From Pedobacter sp. (lineage in GTDB: Bacteria; Bacteroidota; Bacteroidia; Sphingobacteriales; Sphingobacteriaceae): DNA of 64,000 nt. Both the position numbers and the translations under genes were made by a program. The DNA is taken from the NCBI GenBank assembly GCA_008015505.1, contig SSFR01000019.1, forward strand, positions 1 to 64,000. Reading direction: 5' to 3'. Of the stretch, positions 1 to 8,339 are shown piece by piece (the first letter of the stretch is position 1; each line of letters starts with the position of its first letter). The notes beneath the pieces are model-generated. The model had not been told where the DNA came from. It made no database searches and was given only the letters and a program-made list of their open reading frames with translations.

Positions 1-288
1 TGAATTCAAGGTAATAATGGGCAAATGAGCTCCAACTCTACTCGACAAACGCACCGATGGACCCTCGATCTGCAAACGCAAACGAACATCTGTCGTGCGA
101 TAGAAGTCTTGATTGGTGAGTAATACCACTAGTTTTTCACTGCTGCCATTGTACCATTGTGGTAGATTCAGCGTATGTGGTGGGTATAATTGGGTGATCA
201 CTTGTACGGGATATTGCTGGGCAATAACTGTTTGGATAGAAAGCAGCACCATTAGTACGATGCAGCTTGGTAGACGTAGATAGTTCAT
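1..288 (-). CDS. N-terminal part of a secreted TANFOR-type surface protein (cut by window edge)
   Basis: Ninety-six codons read from ATG at 288 to the left edge without a stop. The first ~23 residues form a signal peptide (MNYLRLPSCIVLMVLLSIQT, then VIA before QQYP). The following sequence (QYPVQVITQLYPPHTLNLPQ, then WYNGSSEKLVVLLTNQDF) resembles, from memory, the start of large TANFOR-domain proteins of Bacteroidota, usually long exported surface proteins. The gene is not a short ORF in another frame: this frame has the clean signal peptide and stays open to the edge. The neighbouring lipoproteins and beta-barrel support a surface-protein island. The family assignment is by remembered resemblance only, and function is unknown. 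Confidence 0.65.
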   Translation of the reverse strand, partial: MNYLRLPSCIVLMVLLSIQTVIAQQYPVQVITQLYPPHTLNLPQWYNGSSEKLVVLLTNQDFYRTTDVRLRLQIEGPSVRLSSRVGAHLPIITLNS

Positions 289-457
289 AGAGAAATAGAA
301 AAGTGCTTTTCAATTGCCATAGCATTTAAAAAGGCTTGCAATATTAATATTTTTTAATAGTATAGATAATTAAATTGGAGTTTATACTACCCCAGAAACA
401 TACCAATGGGGTAGTATATATTAACTTTCTAATCAAATAATTACATCAGAGGCAATT

Positions 458-1399
458 CTACTCAGCGGCTGTGATAAAAGTTACTTCGTTGGAGTATATC
501 AGTGCCCCCTGTTCTTCAGTATAAGTTCGGACCTTGTATGTAGTTGATGGCAAAAGATTTAAGAGCGTCCCAACATTACCTACGGTCATATATTCTACTT
601 CATCAAAATCTATTTCTTCCCCTTGAATTACTTTGGCACACTGAAACGTAGCCTTACGAAGGCTTCTTTTGGAAGTAAATTTTGCGGTTCTTGCCGTTGC
701 TTCTCTAAACTCTAAAGCCGACATAGCAACTGGTTCTCTTTCTTGAACTAGCGTAGTGGTAGAAGTAACACTCTTAATCGGTTCTGTTACTGTAGAAACC
801 ACTGAGCCTGGTGTAACTGCAGGTTTTGCTGACTCTCTTTTTACTTGGTATGAAACCTTAGCTGAACCTAGAATCATCTTCGAAAAATTATGCTTCTTAA
901 TCAGTTCCATAAGCTCAGACCGTGAAAGTTTCGTTATTAATTTACCTTGTTTACTCAGTTCTCCATTAATATGCTTCTCAAACTCAGAAACTGAACAAGA
1001 CAATGCGAAAACCTCTATCACAGCAACATCCGAAGAACTTTGACTTCTTTCAGGAATTACAAACCAAAGATGAGGGAAAACTCCTGTCCTTTCATTTAAA
1101 CTCATCTCATCTTCGAAAGCTCGCTGGGTCCAATAAACATGCTTCTGATCATCATCCATAATAATCCAATATCCCTTGGTTCCATTGGGCTGATTTTGCC
1201 ATGCAAGACTAGGTAGACAAAGACCGCTATCCTTTATTAGGCCGTGATCCACTATACCATTCTTAAATGTGCTGGAAGTAATGGTAAATGCTTGTGTCTT
1301 TTGTTGTGGGGCTGGATTGGCTGAATCTTTTTTACACCCGATACCAAACAGACTGATTAGCGCAACACCTAATGCTGCTTTTTTTAGATTGTTCTTCAT
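458..1399 (-). CDS. Lipoprotein with divergent PEBP (YbhB-like) domain and C-terminal fibronectin-like segment
   Basis: 313 residues. A lipoprotein signal ends in the lipobox LFGIGC (Cys22), followed by KKDS, so a lipid-anchored envelope protein is expected. Residues ~38-75 (STFKNGIVDHGLI ... LPSLAWQNQPNGTKGYWIIM, then DDD) resemble the start of phosphatidylethanolamine-binding proteins (SF..G......SPPL.W...P.GTKS.AL.MDDPD). Residues ~125-185 (VIEVFALSC ... SRSELMELI ... ILGSAKVSY) resemble the PEBP C-terminal part. The loop with the usual ligand-site residues looks replaced. A Thr/Val-rich linker follows, then a segment ending STTYKVRTYTEEQG...SNEVTFIT, typical of Bacteroidota FN3-like domains. 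It lies upstream of the TANFOR gene on the same strand. The PEBP link is my inference. Confidence 0.6.
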   Translation of the reverse strand: MKNNLKKAALGVALISLFGIGCKKDSANPAPQQKTQAFTITSSTFKNGIVDHGLIKDSGLCLPSLAWQNQPNGTKGYWIIMDDDQKHVYWTQRAFEDEMSLNERTGVFPHLWFVIPERSQSSSDVAVIEVFALSCSVSEFEKHINGELSKQGKLITKLSRSELMELIKKHNFSKMILGSAKVSYQVKRESAKPAVTPGSVVSTVTEPIKSVTSTTTLVQEREPVAMSALEFREATARTAKFTSKRSLRKATFQCAKVIQGEEIDFDEVEYMTVGNVGTLLNLLPSTTYKVRTYTEEQGALIYSNEVTFITAAE

Positions 1400-1735
1400 T
1401 TTTGGATTATTTATTTGTTTATATAATTGATTACTAATCTTTTATTTCACGAAAAATATAAATCAGACATCTCGTCAAACCTCAAATAATCTAACTAAAA
1501 ATTTTAGTCTCATTCTCTTTCAAGTTCACATGCCATCCCCAGACTAGACTAATATTCGGAGCATTAAAATATCCTCGTAATCAAAGACTGCAACAATAAC
1601 GCATTATCTAAAAATATTAGTACATATGAAATAAAATAAAAAAATTAGCAATCAATATTGCTCATACAAACAAAATGTATTAATATGCGCGCCAAAATTT
1701 ATCTAACAATAACATTTATAAAAACACAAAGAAAC
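1400..1735. promoter_or_regulatory. AT-rich divergent intergenic region
   Basis: This gap separates two divergently transcribed lipoprotein genes, so promoters for both must lie here. No clear TAnnTTTG box was found by eye. A small palindrome, CTAAAAATTTTAG at 1495-1507, sits near the middle and could be an operator. No RNA gene or further coding sequence is visible. Confidence 0.4.
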
Positions 1736-2674
1736 ATGCAGAACAAACTAACCAGCTTATTAATTGGAGCAATAACACTCATATTAATAAGCAACAGTTG
1801 TAAGAAACAAGAACAAAAGCCCCTAGAACCTAAACCAATGACCTTAGCCACAATTAGCACGTCACTTTCAAACGAGCATGTTTACTTACAAGATGTTAGC
1901 CAAGAACTACCTATGAATAGTACCCTATCGATTTTAGGTAAGATCAGTGACAATGGTGGATCAATCATTGCGCAACACGGCATTTGCTATACAGCCTACC
2001 AATCGAATGATCCCAACCAACACCCAATCCCCACTATTCAGGATTTCCGTTTAACAGCACCTATGAATGATAAAGGAGAGTTTTCTGTCTCCATGAAACC
2101 ATCCATACCTGGTTGTATCTATGCCATTCGTGCCTATGTCTTAAATGAAAAAGGAATAGCTTATGGTAACCTTATTACTTTTAAAACAAAACCATTAAGA
2201 GATGGAGTTGATGGAATTAATGGGGTTGACGGCAGGCACGGAATCGATGGAAAACCAGGTGATACAGGACCCATGGGACCCAAAGGCAATCCAGGAGCAG
2301 ATGGTAAAAGGGGAGACCAAGGCCCCGAAGGACCATCTATACCAGGACTACACGTCAATGGAGTGACCGTCAAACTAGAACTCATCAGTAAAAGAAGTGA
2401 TGGTTTTGATATACGAATCAAATCAACAGATAATGAGGCTTTCCCTATAACCAAAATTGAACTTCTCTATCGAAAAAGTTTACAGGGTGACCTAAATTGG
2501 TCTGCTTATACTCATTGGTCCACATACACCATCACTAGAATTTCCCCTGATGTTCCCGTAACCATTTCTGGGCTCCAACCAGATATAGAATATGAAGTAA
2601 TCGCTCGTGTTTACAGTCAGGCAGGCTCCATGCAAACCACTGTGGGTACAATTAAAACACTTGCCCTACCTTAG
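1736..2674 (+). CDS. Lipoprotein with collagen-like Gly-X-Y tract between two fibronectin-like domains
   Basis: 312 residues from ATG 1736; this start gives a proper lipoprotein signal (MQNKLTSLLIGAITLILISN, then SC), whereas upstream starts would add a non-signal extension. After Cys22-KKQE comes an FN3-like region ending in IYAIRAYVLNEKGIAYGNLI. Residues ~157-205 form about 15 Gly-X-Y triplets (GVDGINGVDGRHGIDG, GDTGPMGPKGNPGADG). A second FN3-like region (PVTISGLQPDIEYEVIARVY) ends the protein. It is probably a surface-exposed, possibly trimeric, lipoprotein. It is convergent with the beta-barrel gene and divergent from the PEBP-like lipoprotein gene. Ligand and role are unknown. Confidence 0.75.
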   Translation: MQNKLTSLLIGAITLILISNSCKKQEQKPLEPKPMTLATISTSLSNEHVYLQDVSQELPMNSTLSILGKISDNGGSIIAQHGICYTAYQSNDPNQHPIPTIQDFRLTAPMNDKGEFSVSMKPSIPGCIYAIRAYVLNEKGIAYGNLITFKTKPLRDGVDGINGVDGRHGIDGKPGDTGPMGPKGNPGADGKRGDQGPEGPSIPGLHVNGVTVKLELISKRSDGFDIRIKSTDNEAFPITKIELLYRKSLQGDLNWSAYTHWSTYTITRISPDVPVTISGLQPDIEYEVIARVYSQAGSMQTTVGTIKTLALP

Positions 2675-2692
2675 CGATTCATAGATCAGCAT

Positions 2693-2765
2693 GTCTGAAC
2701 TATGATTGATGTGATTTTTATAAGGGCCACAAAATCATTCAAATCAAAAAAATCATAGTTCAGAC
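2693..2765. repeat. Intergenic palindromic element (GTCTGAAC...GTTCAGAC)
   Basis: Perfect 15-bp inverted arms, GTCTGAACTATGATT at 2693-2707 and AATCATAGTTCAGAC at 2751-2765, enclose 43 bases. A second inner pair (TGATTTT/AAAATCA) extends the possible hairpin. It lies between two convergent genes, so it could act as a bidirectional terminator. I recall similar GTCTGAACC...GGTTCAGAC intergenic repeats in other Bacteroidota genomes; no second copy is seen in this window. Confidence 0.7.
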
Positions 2766-2793
2766 CATTAACCCAGAGCATTATTCTAAAGTT

Positions 2794-4521
2794 CTAAAAG
2801 CTCCAATTATATCCCAGAGTCCCCATCAAATCACTCGTTTGGATTTTATTACGTGTCGAACGATACTGATTCATGAGTGCCAAACTCAGATTATGTGCTT
2901 TAAAAACAGCATATGCCACACTCAAGCGTACATTAAAAGTGCTATTTTGCTGTATGCCTCTTTGAGTACTGGTATTATAAGACGTTAGCAGGCCCGTGGT
3001 CATATTTTTATTCAACAACTTTGTACTTGCCTGAGCACTTGGTCCATGCGTAAGCGAATGATTAAAATCAGTACGGTTGTGGCTTATTGTATAGCTCAAA
3101 TTAACCTGAATCGACTTCTTTAGATAAAGCATATTATAGCTCGTTGCTAAATTGTAAATCTGCGAACCATTCCCCTTCTTACAAACACCACCAAACCGCT
3201 GATCTGAAGCATCTTGAAAAGCAATATTCACCCCTAATTGATGATTCCGACACTCATCTTTTCGTGTGGTTAACATCGAATTCACCTGTGCACTTTGGGA
3301 TATTTGAACAAAATTGAGCGTATCTACATTCGAAAAAGAAGGCAGTTGATTAATCTTCTGAAATGGCGACTGTATATTCATATGGGTCCGAAAACTGGAG
3401 TAGTTCCCATTAAATTGCCATCTTTCAGTTGGTGTACAGCTTATATTCATACTACCAACCATGCGATGTGTTGTCGCTGATTTTTTACCATCAAGATTAT
3501 CGTATTGTAAACCTATATTGCCTGATAACAACATCTTATCTTTTAATAAAGCTCGACTTACATTGATCGTCATATTTTCAAAATCGTTATTAAAATAATA
3601 TGCTCCTAAAGTACGATAGCCCGGATCTACACGCTCATACCCCAAACCCAACGTAGTTTTCATAAACGTATAACTTACACCTAATTTAATAGCATGATAA
3701 AAAGCTGTCTGACCACGCTCTCCCATTAAGCTTTTCAAATAATTATGCGTACTTCGAACAGTGGTATCACTATTATCTAATGTAATGGCACTATTGCCAT
3801 ATTCCATCTGGACATCGAAACCATGCCCTAGTCGAAACTGAGCTGTATAGCATACAGCCAGATTTTGTTGTGGAGATAAAGCCAAGCTGTCAGGCATTCC
3901 AACCAAACTCATACGCTCATCTCCGGCATAAAAAGCAGATAAACCTAATTTATATCCCAACTTTTCATAAACCATCTTACTTCCATAGCCCATCCGATGG
4001 TATGCAGGTAGTACTTTTGGATTTTTAAGATCATAAGCAACCGCTTTTTGCAAACGCCCTGTCATGACACTCACTTTCCAAGGACCCGACGGAGTCAAAT
4101 CTAGCCCAACTCCACTAAATGGGTGCCCATTCAAAGTATAAGGCGAAAAACTCATGGTCACGTTACCAATATGGCCACTAATCCATTTATAGGTAGGATG
4201 TAAATCGAGCCGATTAGGCGGTGAGGGGTACGAATAAGTAGATCCTACATTCGACAAACTAAAAGTAAAGGGCAAATGAAGCTGACCAAATAAATTAGCA
4301 TTTATATTCCCTTGCAAGGTGTAATTATATGGATCCCGATTACTATTGCCTGCGTAAAATGAATTATTAGCTGAAGCCCCACCATTGAAAACGATTGGTT
4401 TTGCCTTAAACACGTCTTTTAACCCTCCGATATTAATCGTTTGGGCGTAAACCACTGTTCCAAATAAAATGAATAAAAAACAAATCAACTGACAAATAAC
4501 ATAATGATTTAACTTAAACAT
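2794..4521 (-). CDS. Outer-membrane beta-barrel protein of the TANFOR-associated type
   Basis: 575 residues with an N-terminal signal peptide ending near VVYAQ. The rest is rich in alternating aromatic/polar strands (for example NVTMSFSPYTLNGHPFSGVG, FDVQMEYGNSAI) and ends in a terminal phenylalanine (LGYNWSF), as is common for outer-membrane barrels. Segments such as RLDLHPTYKWISGHIG recall proteins encoded near TANFOR genes in other Bacteroidota. The terminal Phe and strand pattern are seen; barrel assignment and partner role are inference. It may form a surface assembly with the lipoproteins and the TANFOR protein encoded below it on the same strand. Confidence 0.65.
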   Translation of the reverse strand: MFKLNHYVICQLICFLFILFGTVVYAQTINIGGLKDVFKAKPIVFNGGASANNSFYAGNSNRDPYNYTLQGNINANLFGQLHLPFTFSLSNVGSTYSYPSPPNRLDLHPTYKWISGHIGNVTMSFSPYTLNGHPFSGVGLDLTPSGPWKVSVMTGRLQKAVAYDLKNPKVLPAYHRMGYGSKMVYEKLGYKLGLSAFYAGDERMSLVGMPDSLALSPQQNLAVCYTAQFRLGHGFDVQMEYGNSAITLDNSDTTVRSTHNYLKSLMGERGQTAFYHAIKLGVSYTFMKTTLGLGYERVDPGYRTLGAYYFNNDFENMTINVSRALLKDKMLLSGNIGLQYDNLDGKKSATTHRMVGSMNISCTPTERWQFNGNYSSFRTHMNIQSPFQKINQLPSFSNVDTLNFVQISQSAQVNSMLTTRKDECRNHQLGVNIAFQDASDQRFGGVCKKGNGSQIYNLATSYNMLYLKKSIQVNLSYTISHNRTDFNHSLTHGPSAQASTKLLNKNMTTGLLTSYNTSTQRGIQQNSTFNVRLSVAYAVFKAHNLSLALMNQYRSTRNKIQTSDLMGTLGYNWSF

Positions 4522-4895
4522 AGGATATAGATAGATTGATTGATTAATAATTTTTTGACCTACATATTAATTATTCTGAAGAACATGCTCTCTAAAACTT
4601 GGGTATTCATTGTAAGCTTCACAATGTAATGAGACTTAATAGATTTAGTATTTCTACTCATTATTCTAAAATTTATAGCATTCAAAGAAACGTTAAAAGA
4701 AGTGATTTAAGTGCATTACATTAACACTTACTAACAATAAAATCACACAGTGGAAAAACGAAAGGTTTCTTAAATGAAACAAGGGTTAAAAGAAGATTCC
4801 AAAAACTTCAATAATGAAAAAAAATCTTACAAGCTAATAGAACAACACGAGAAAATAATATAGATGCTACGAGCCTATTTGAGCTAAAGTAATCT
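4522..4895. other. Non-coding gap between beta-barrel gene and rhlE
   Basis: The region carries the upstream sequence of the beta-barrel gene and the downstream sequence of rhlE. The only structure I see is a weak 5-bp hairpin (GTTTC/GAAAC, 4765-4780). No RNA gene or convincing small CDS is visible. Confidence 0.4.
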
Positions 4896-6155
4896 CTATC
4901 CTTTGCTATACCCTTTACGACCAAAAGACCGCTTAGTGGTACTTCTCGCTCCTGATTCACCTTTTTCAGCTGGTCTAGCATTTTTATTTTTTGGAGGAAG
5001 CGATTGAATATAAGATAAAGCACGCATATGATAGGGCTGATCTTCGATAACAGGAATTGTTTTACCAATAAGTTTCTGAATATCTTTTAGATAGGCCATT
5101 TCCTCTTCATCGCAAAAAGAAAGTGCTATACCACTAGCACCTGCACGTCCCGTACGACCAATGCGGTGCACATAGGTTTCAGAGATATTTGGCAATTCAT
5201 AATTGATCACGTGAGAAAGCTCATCAATATCAATTCCTCTGGCAGCAATATCGGTAGCGATCAAAGCACGTATTTGCCCATTTTTAAAATTACTTAGTGC
5301 TTTCTGACGTGCATTTTGTGATTTATTTCCATGAATGGCTTCTGTTTTAATACCTGCTTTAACCAAGTCTTTAGCAATACGATCCGCACCATGTTTCGTT
5401 CGCGCGAATATGAGTGCCGACTTAATTTTTGGATCTTGTAAAACATGGATGAGCAACTTTTTCTTATTTACTTTTTCAACAAAATAAATAGCTTGTTCAA
5501 TGGTATCAGCAGTGGACGAAATAGGCGTCACCTCGACTTTTTCAGGGTTTACCAAGAGTGTATCGGCTAATTTTTGTATCTCAGGGGGCATCGTAGCCGA
5601 GAAGAACAAAGTTTGTCGTTTCGGAGGGAGCTTAGCAACTACTTTTTTTACGTCCTGAATAAAGCCCATATCTAACATACGGTCTGCTTCATCCAAAACA
5701 AATAACTTGACATAATGCAAATTGACTAATTTTTGATTCATCAAATCCAACAAACGACCAGGTGTAGCTATCAAAATATCCACACCAACGCGCAAAGCAC
5801 TGACCTGTGTATTTTGTGAAACACCACCAAAAATAACTGTATGCTTCAGTGAGGCATGCTTGCCATAAGCTGTGAAGCTATCTCCTATTTGTATCGCAAG
5901 TTCTCGGGTGGGAGTCAACACAAGCGCTTTAATGGTAGTAGGACCGTCATATTTTTTTGCTGTACTCAATAGTTGTAAAATTGGGATGGCAAATGCGGCA
6001 GTCTTTCCAGTACCTGTCTGTGCACAACCTAAAAGATCTTTATGCTTTAGCACAATCGGAATAGCCTGTTCCTGAATAGGAGTGGGATGTGTATATCCTT
6101 TCGCTTTTAATGCTTTTAAAATAGGTTCTATGATAGCTAAATTTTCAAACAGCAT
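4896..6155 (-). CDS. rhlE: DEAD-box ATP-dependent RNA helicase, RhlE-like
   Basis: 419 residues. All core motifs are in order: Q motif (TPIQEQAIP, ~25), Walker A AQTGTGKT (~44), PTRELA (~82), TPGR (~129), DEAD (~154), SAT (~187), [11 protein letters not shown] in the second RecA domain and HRIGRTGR (~330). A short basic tail ([12 protein letters not shown]) likely binds RNA. It unwinds RNA duplexes using ATP, with roles in ribosome assembly and RNA decay. Length fits the RhlE group. It is transcribed alone; a strong hairpin separates it from the upstream tRNA-ending operon. The family is certain, the RhlE subgroup likely. Confidence 0.9.
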   Translation of the reverse strand: MLFENLAIIEPILKALKAKGYTHPTPIQEQAIPIVLKHKDLLGCAQTGTGKTAAFAIPILQLLSTAKKYDGPTTIKALVLTPTRELAIQIGDSFTAYGKHASLKHTVIFGGVSQNTQVSALRVGVDILIATPGRLLDLMNQKLVNLHYVKLFVLDEADRMLDMGFIQDVKKVVAKLPPKRQTLFFSATMPPEIQKLADTLLVNPEKVEVTPISSTADTIEQAIYFVEKVNKKKLLIHVLQDPKIKSALIFARTKHGADRIAKDLVKAGIKTEAIHGNKSQNARQKALSNFKNGQIRALIATDIAARGIDIDELSHVINYELPNISETYVHRIGRTGRAGASGIALSFCDEEEMAYLKDIQKLIGKTIPVIEDQPYHMRALSYIQSLPPKNKNARPAEKGESGARSTTKRSFGRKGYSKG

Positions 6156-6300
6156 ATTTTAGGGGTAATACCTCCATTTAAAGGTGATGTGAAATTAATG
6201 ATCCTCGTGATCCTCGATGCCTAACTGTGTTGGGCTCTTTTTTGAAAAACCAAAGTATCTATCTACTAAAAATTAGTCAAAGTATAACCCAACCAAACAA

Positions 6301-6335
6301 AAAACCGCCTTAATGATCTTATTAAGGCGGTTTTT
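6301..6335 (-). terminator. Strong intrinsic terminator after tRNA-Leu
   Basis: A perfect 13-bp stem (AAAACCGCCTTAA with TTAAGGCGGTTTT) has an 8-base loop and A/T runs on both flanks, so it can work in either orientation. It lies just downstream of the tRNA-Leu on the minus strand and probably ends the dxr-rseP-hscB-tRNA transcript. Confidence 0.85.
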
Positions 6336-6346
6336 AAACTTTCTAG

Positions 6347-6426
6347 TACCCAGAGCCGGAGTCGAACCGGCACGGTTTCCCATCGGTGTTTGAGACCGAC
6401 GCGTCTACCAATTCCGCCATCTGGGC
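6347..6426 (-). tRNA. tRNA-Leu (anticodon CAA)
   Basis: The minus strand reads a full cloverleaf: acceptor GCCCAGA/TCTGGGT, D-arm with GGCGGAATTGGTAGACGC, anticodon stem-loop TCGGT CTCAAAC ACCGA with CAA at 34-36, a variable arm and T-arm GCCGG TTCGACT CCGGC. The GGCGGAATTGGTAGACGC element is characteristic of leucine tRNAs. CCA is not encoded. Its 5' end is only six bases after the hscB stop codon, so it may be processed from an mRNA. Confidence 0.93.
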
Positions 6427-6432
6427 ATCTCC

Positions 6433-6963
6433 TTAGCGGGCTGCAAACTTATTCAAACTATCCCGAATTCGCAACAAATATTTTTGACGATACCAAATAT
6501 CCCTGATTTTCAATAAAATATTTGTCTGATCCTGTTTACTCGCCGAGTCAAAAGCATCTATCCATTCCTTTAACTCATTAAAAACACCTTTCTCCAAATC
6601 ACTAATCTGAGTAGACAAAGTTTCTTGCACAGCAGCGTCAGGCTCCAAATCTAACTCCATCAATGCCTCATTCACCTCCATCATTTCCATTAAGAAATCC
6701 TGAGGCAATTGATACTTACCCTCATCAGATAATAGCTGATTCAATGTCAGAACATATTCTATTCGCTTTTGTAAATCAGCCAGTACCTGATAGGCTTTAT
6801 TAATTTGTGTGGATAGTTCTAATATTTCCAGCTGCTTCTCTTCCGACTCATTAGCATAGAAATCTGGATGATAGTGTTTACTCAAGTCATAGAATTTCTT
6901 TTTAAGCAAGACAGCATCTAAATTGAAGCTGACCGGAAATTCATAGAGTTCAAAATAATTCAT
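6433..6963 (-). CDS. hscB: Fe-S cluster assembly co-chaperone HscB (J-domain protein)
   Basis: 176 residues, the usual HscB length. An N-terminal J-domain carries the HPD motif (His32-Pro33-Asp34 in KHYHPDF), needed to stimulate the HscA/DnaK-type ATPase. The C-terminal helical domain (LPQDFLMEMMEVNEALMELD) matches the HscB scaffold-binding region that contacts IscU. It delivers the Fe-S scaffold to the Hsp70 chaperone. The gene follows rseP by 22 bases and is followed by tRNA-Leu, consistent with one transcript. Confidence 0.88.
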   Translation of the reverse strand: MNYFELYEFPVSFNLDAVLLKKKFYDLSKHYHPDFYANESEEKQLEILELSTQINKAYQVLADLQKRIEYVLTLNQLLSDEGKYQLPQDFLMEMMEVNEALMELDLEPDAAVQETLSTQISDLEKGVFNELKEWIDAFDSASKQDQTNILLKIRDIWYRQKYLLRIRDSLNKFAAR

Positions 6964-6985
6964 GGAGAAAATTTCTAGACACTTT

Positions 6986-8305
6986 TTAGTTCAGAACATG
7001 TTTAATAATATCATTTCCAAACACAAAAACCATCAATGCAATCAGAATAACGAAGCCAACTAGCTGAGCCCGTTCCATAAATTTATCGCTCAGGGGTTCT
7101 CCCTTGATCATCTCTATGAGTAAAAACACAGCATGTCCCCCATCCAATGCCGGAATAGGTAACAAGTTCATCAAAGCTAAAGCCATAGATAGTACACCTA
7201 CCAAAGTCCAGAACTTAAGCCAATTCACTGTACTTCCGAACATAGTAGCTATTCCAATAGGACCTGTAAAAGCCTTACCCGCTTTTACCTTACCCGAAAC
7301 GACTTTTCCAATACCCTTTGCATTATCAGAAAACAAATCCCACGCCTTTTGGGCACCTACAGGTAGCGCCTGCACCAATCCATACTGTATTTTTTCTTGA
7401 GGAATCTCTTGAGTCAATTGAACGCCAATTGTACCATTAGCCGTCACAGTAGGGTGTAACATCAAGGTATCCGTACCTCGTGTTACTTTAATGACAATTT
7501 CCTTACTTGAGTTTGCCTTGATTTCGCCTACAAACTCGTCATAAAATCTAACAGGCTTATCACCAACAGCTATCACATGGTCTCCTCCCCTAATTCCTGC
7601 CTTTTCAGCATTCCCCCCCCTGACTACATCAACAATGCTAAAAGTACAACGAGGCTGAACAAACTCATCGATACCTTCATCAGATACTTTTTCCAAAATA
7701 TTGTCCGGTATTTTCACTGACTTCATTTCACCATGACGAACCACAGTTAATTCAGCATTACCTAACAATACCTTTGGGCTCTTAAGATCATCAAACCGTT
7801 GTAAAAATTGACCATTAACTGCCAAAACCCGATCCCCCGCCTCTAAACCAATCTCCTTACCAATTTTACCTGGCGCAATACCATCTACCAGCTTATTATT
7901 TGGAATATAGGTCTCTCCTGACTTTAAAACCAACATCCAAAAAATAAAAATTCCTAAAATAATGTTCACCGTAATCCCCCCAAGCATCACAATAAGTCGC
8001 TGCCAGGCTGGCTTCGAGCGAAATTCCCAAGACTGTGGTGGCCCCGCTAATTGCTCCGTATCCATTGATTCGTCAATCATACCCGAAATCTTCACATAAC
8101 CACCCAAAGGCAGCCATCCAATACCGTACTCACATCCTTTATAGGTAAAGTGTACAAGCTTAAAACCCCAAGCATCAAAAAACAAGTAAAACTTTTCTAC
8201 TCGTATCCCAAAAGCACGAGCCGCCAAAAAATGACCCAATTCGTGAAGTATGATCAAAATCGACAAGCCCAACAACAGCTGGCCCGCCATAATTAGTCCA
8301 CCCAT
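6986..8305 (-). CDS. rseP: RseP-type site-2 intramembrane zinc metalloprotease
   Basis: 439 residues. The zinc motif HELGH (21-25) lies in the first membrane helix, and the second motif (LLPIPALDGGHAVF) lies near residue 390. Two PDZ domains occupy the periplasmic centre (around GKIGKEIGLEAGDRVLAVNG and GNAEKAGIRGGDHVIAVGD). The family cleaves membrane-anchored anti-sigma factors or remnant peptides within the bilayer. It lies 34 bases after dxr, a common pairing. A run of eight G residues (coding strand) at 7613-7620 falls inside the second PDZ coding sequence and could be prone to slippage. Confidence 0.93.
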   Translation of the reverse strand: MGGLIMAGQLLLGLSILIILHELGHFLAARAFGIRVEKFYLFFDAWGFKLVHFTYKGCEYGIGWLPLGGYVKISGMIDESMDTEQLAGPPQSWEFRSKPAWQRLIVMLGGITVNIILGIFIFWMLVLKSGETYIPNNKLVDGIAPGKIGKEIGLEAGDRVLAVNGQFLQRFDDLKSPKVLLGNAELTVVRHGEMKSVKIPDNILEKVSDEGIDEFVQPRCTFSIVDVVRGGNAEKAGIRGGDHVIAVGDKPVRFYDEFVGEIKANSSKEIVIKVTRGTDTLMLHPTVTANGTIGVQLTQEIPQEKIQYGLVQALPVGAQKAWDLFSDNAKGIGKVVSGKVKAGKAFTGPIGIATMFGSTVNWLKFWTLVGVLSMALALMNLLPIPALDGGHAVFLLIEMIKGEPLSDKFMERAQLVGFVILIALMVFVFGNDIIKHVLN

Positions 8306-8339
8306 ATGTTTAATTCTAAGTTTTTCTCAATTATTTTCT

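Noticed and set aside
1965..2350. Collagen-like gene as a phage tail-fibre relic
   Set aside because: It has a clear lipoprotein signal and no phage genes nearby.
4808..5068. An 86-codon minus-strand ORF inside and beyond the rhlE 3' end
   Set aside because: It overlaps the conserved helicase C-terminus in another frame and has no motif.
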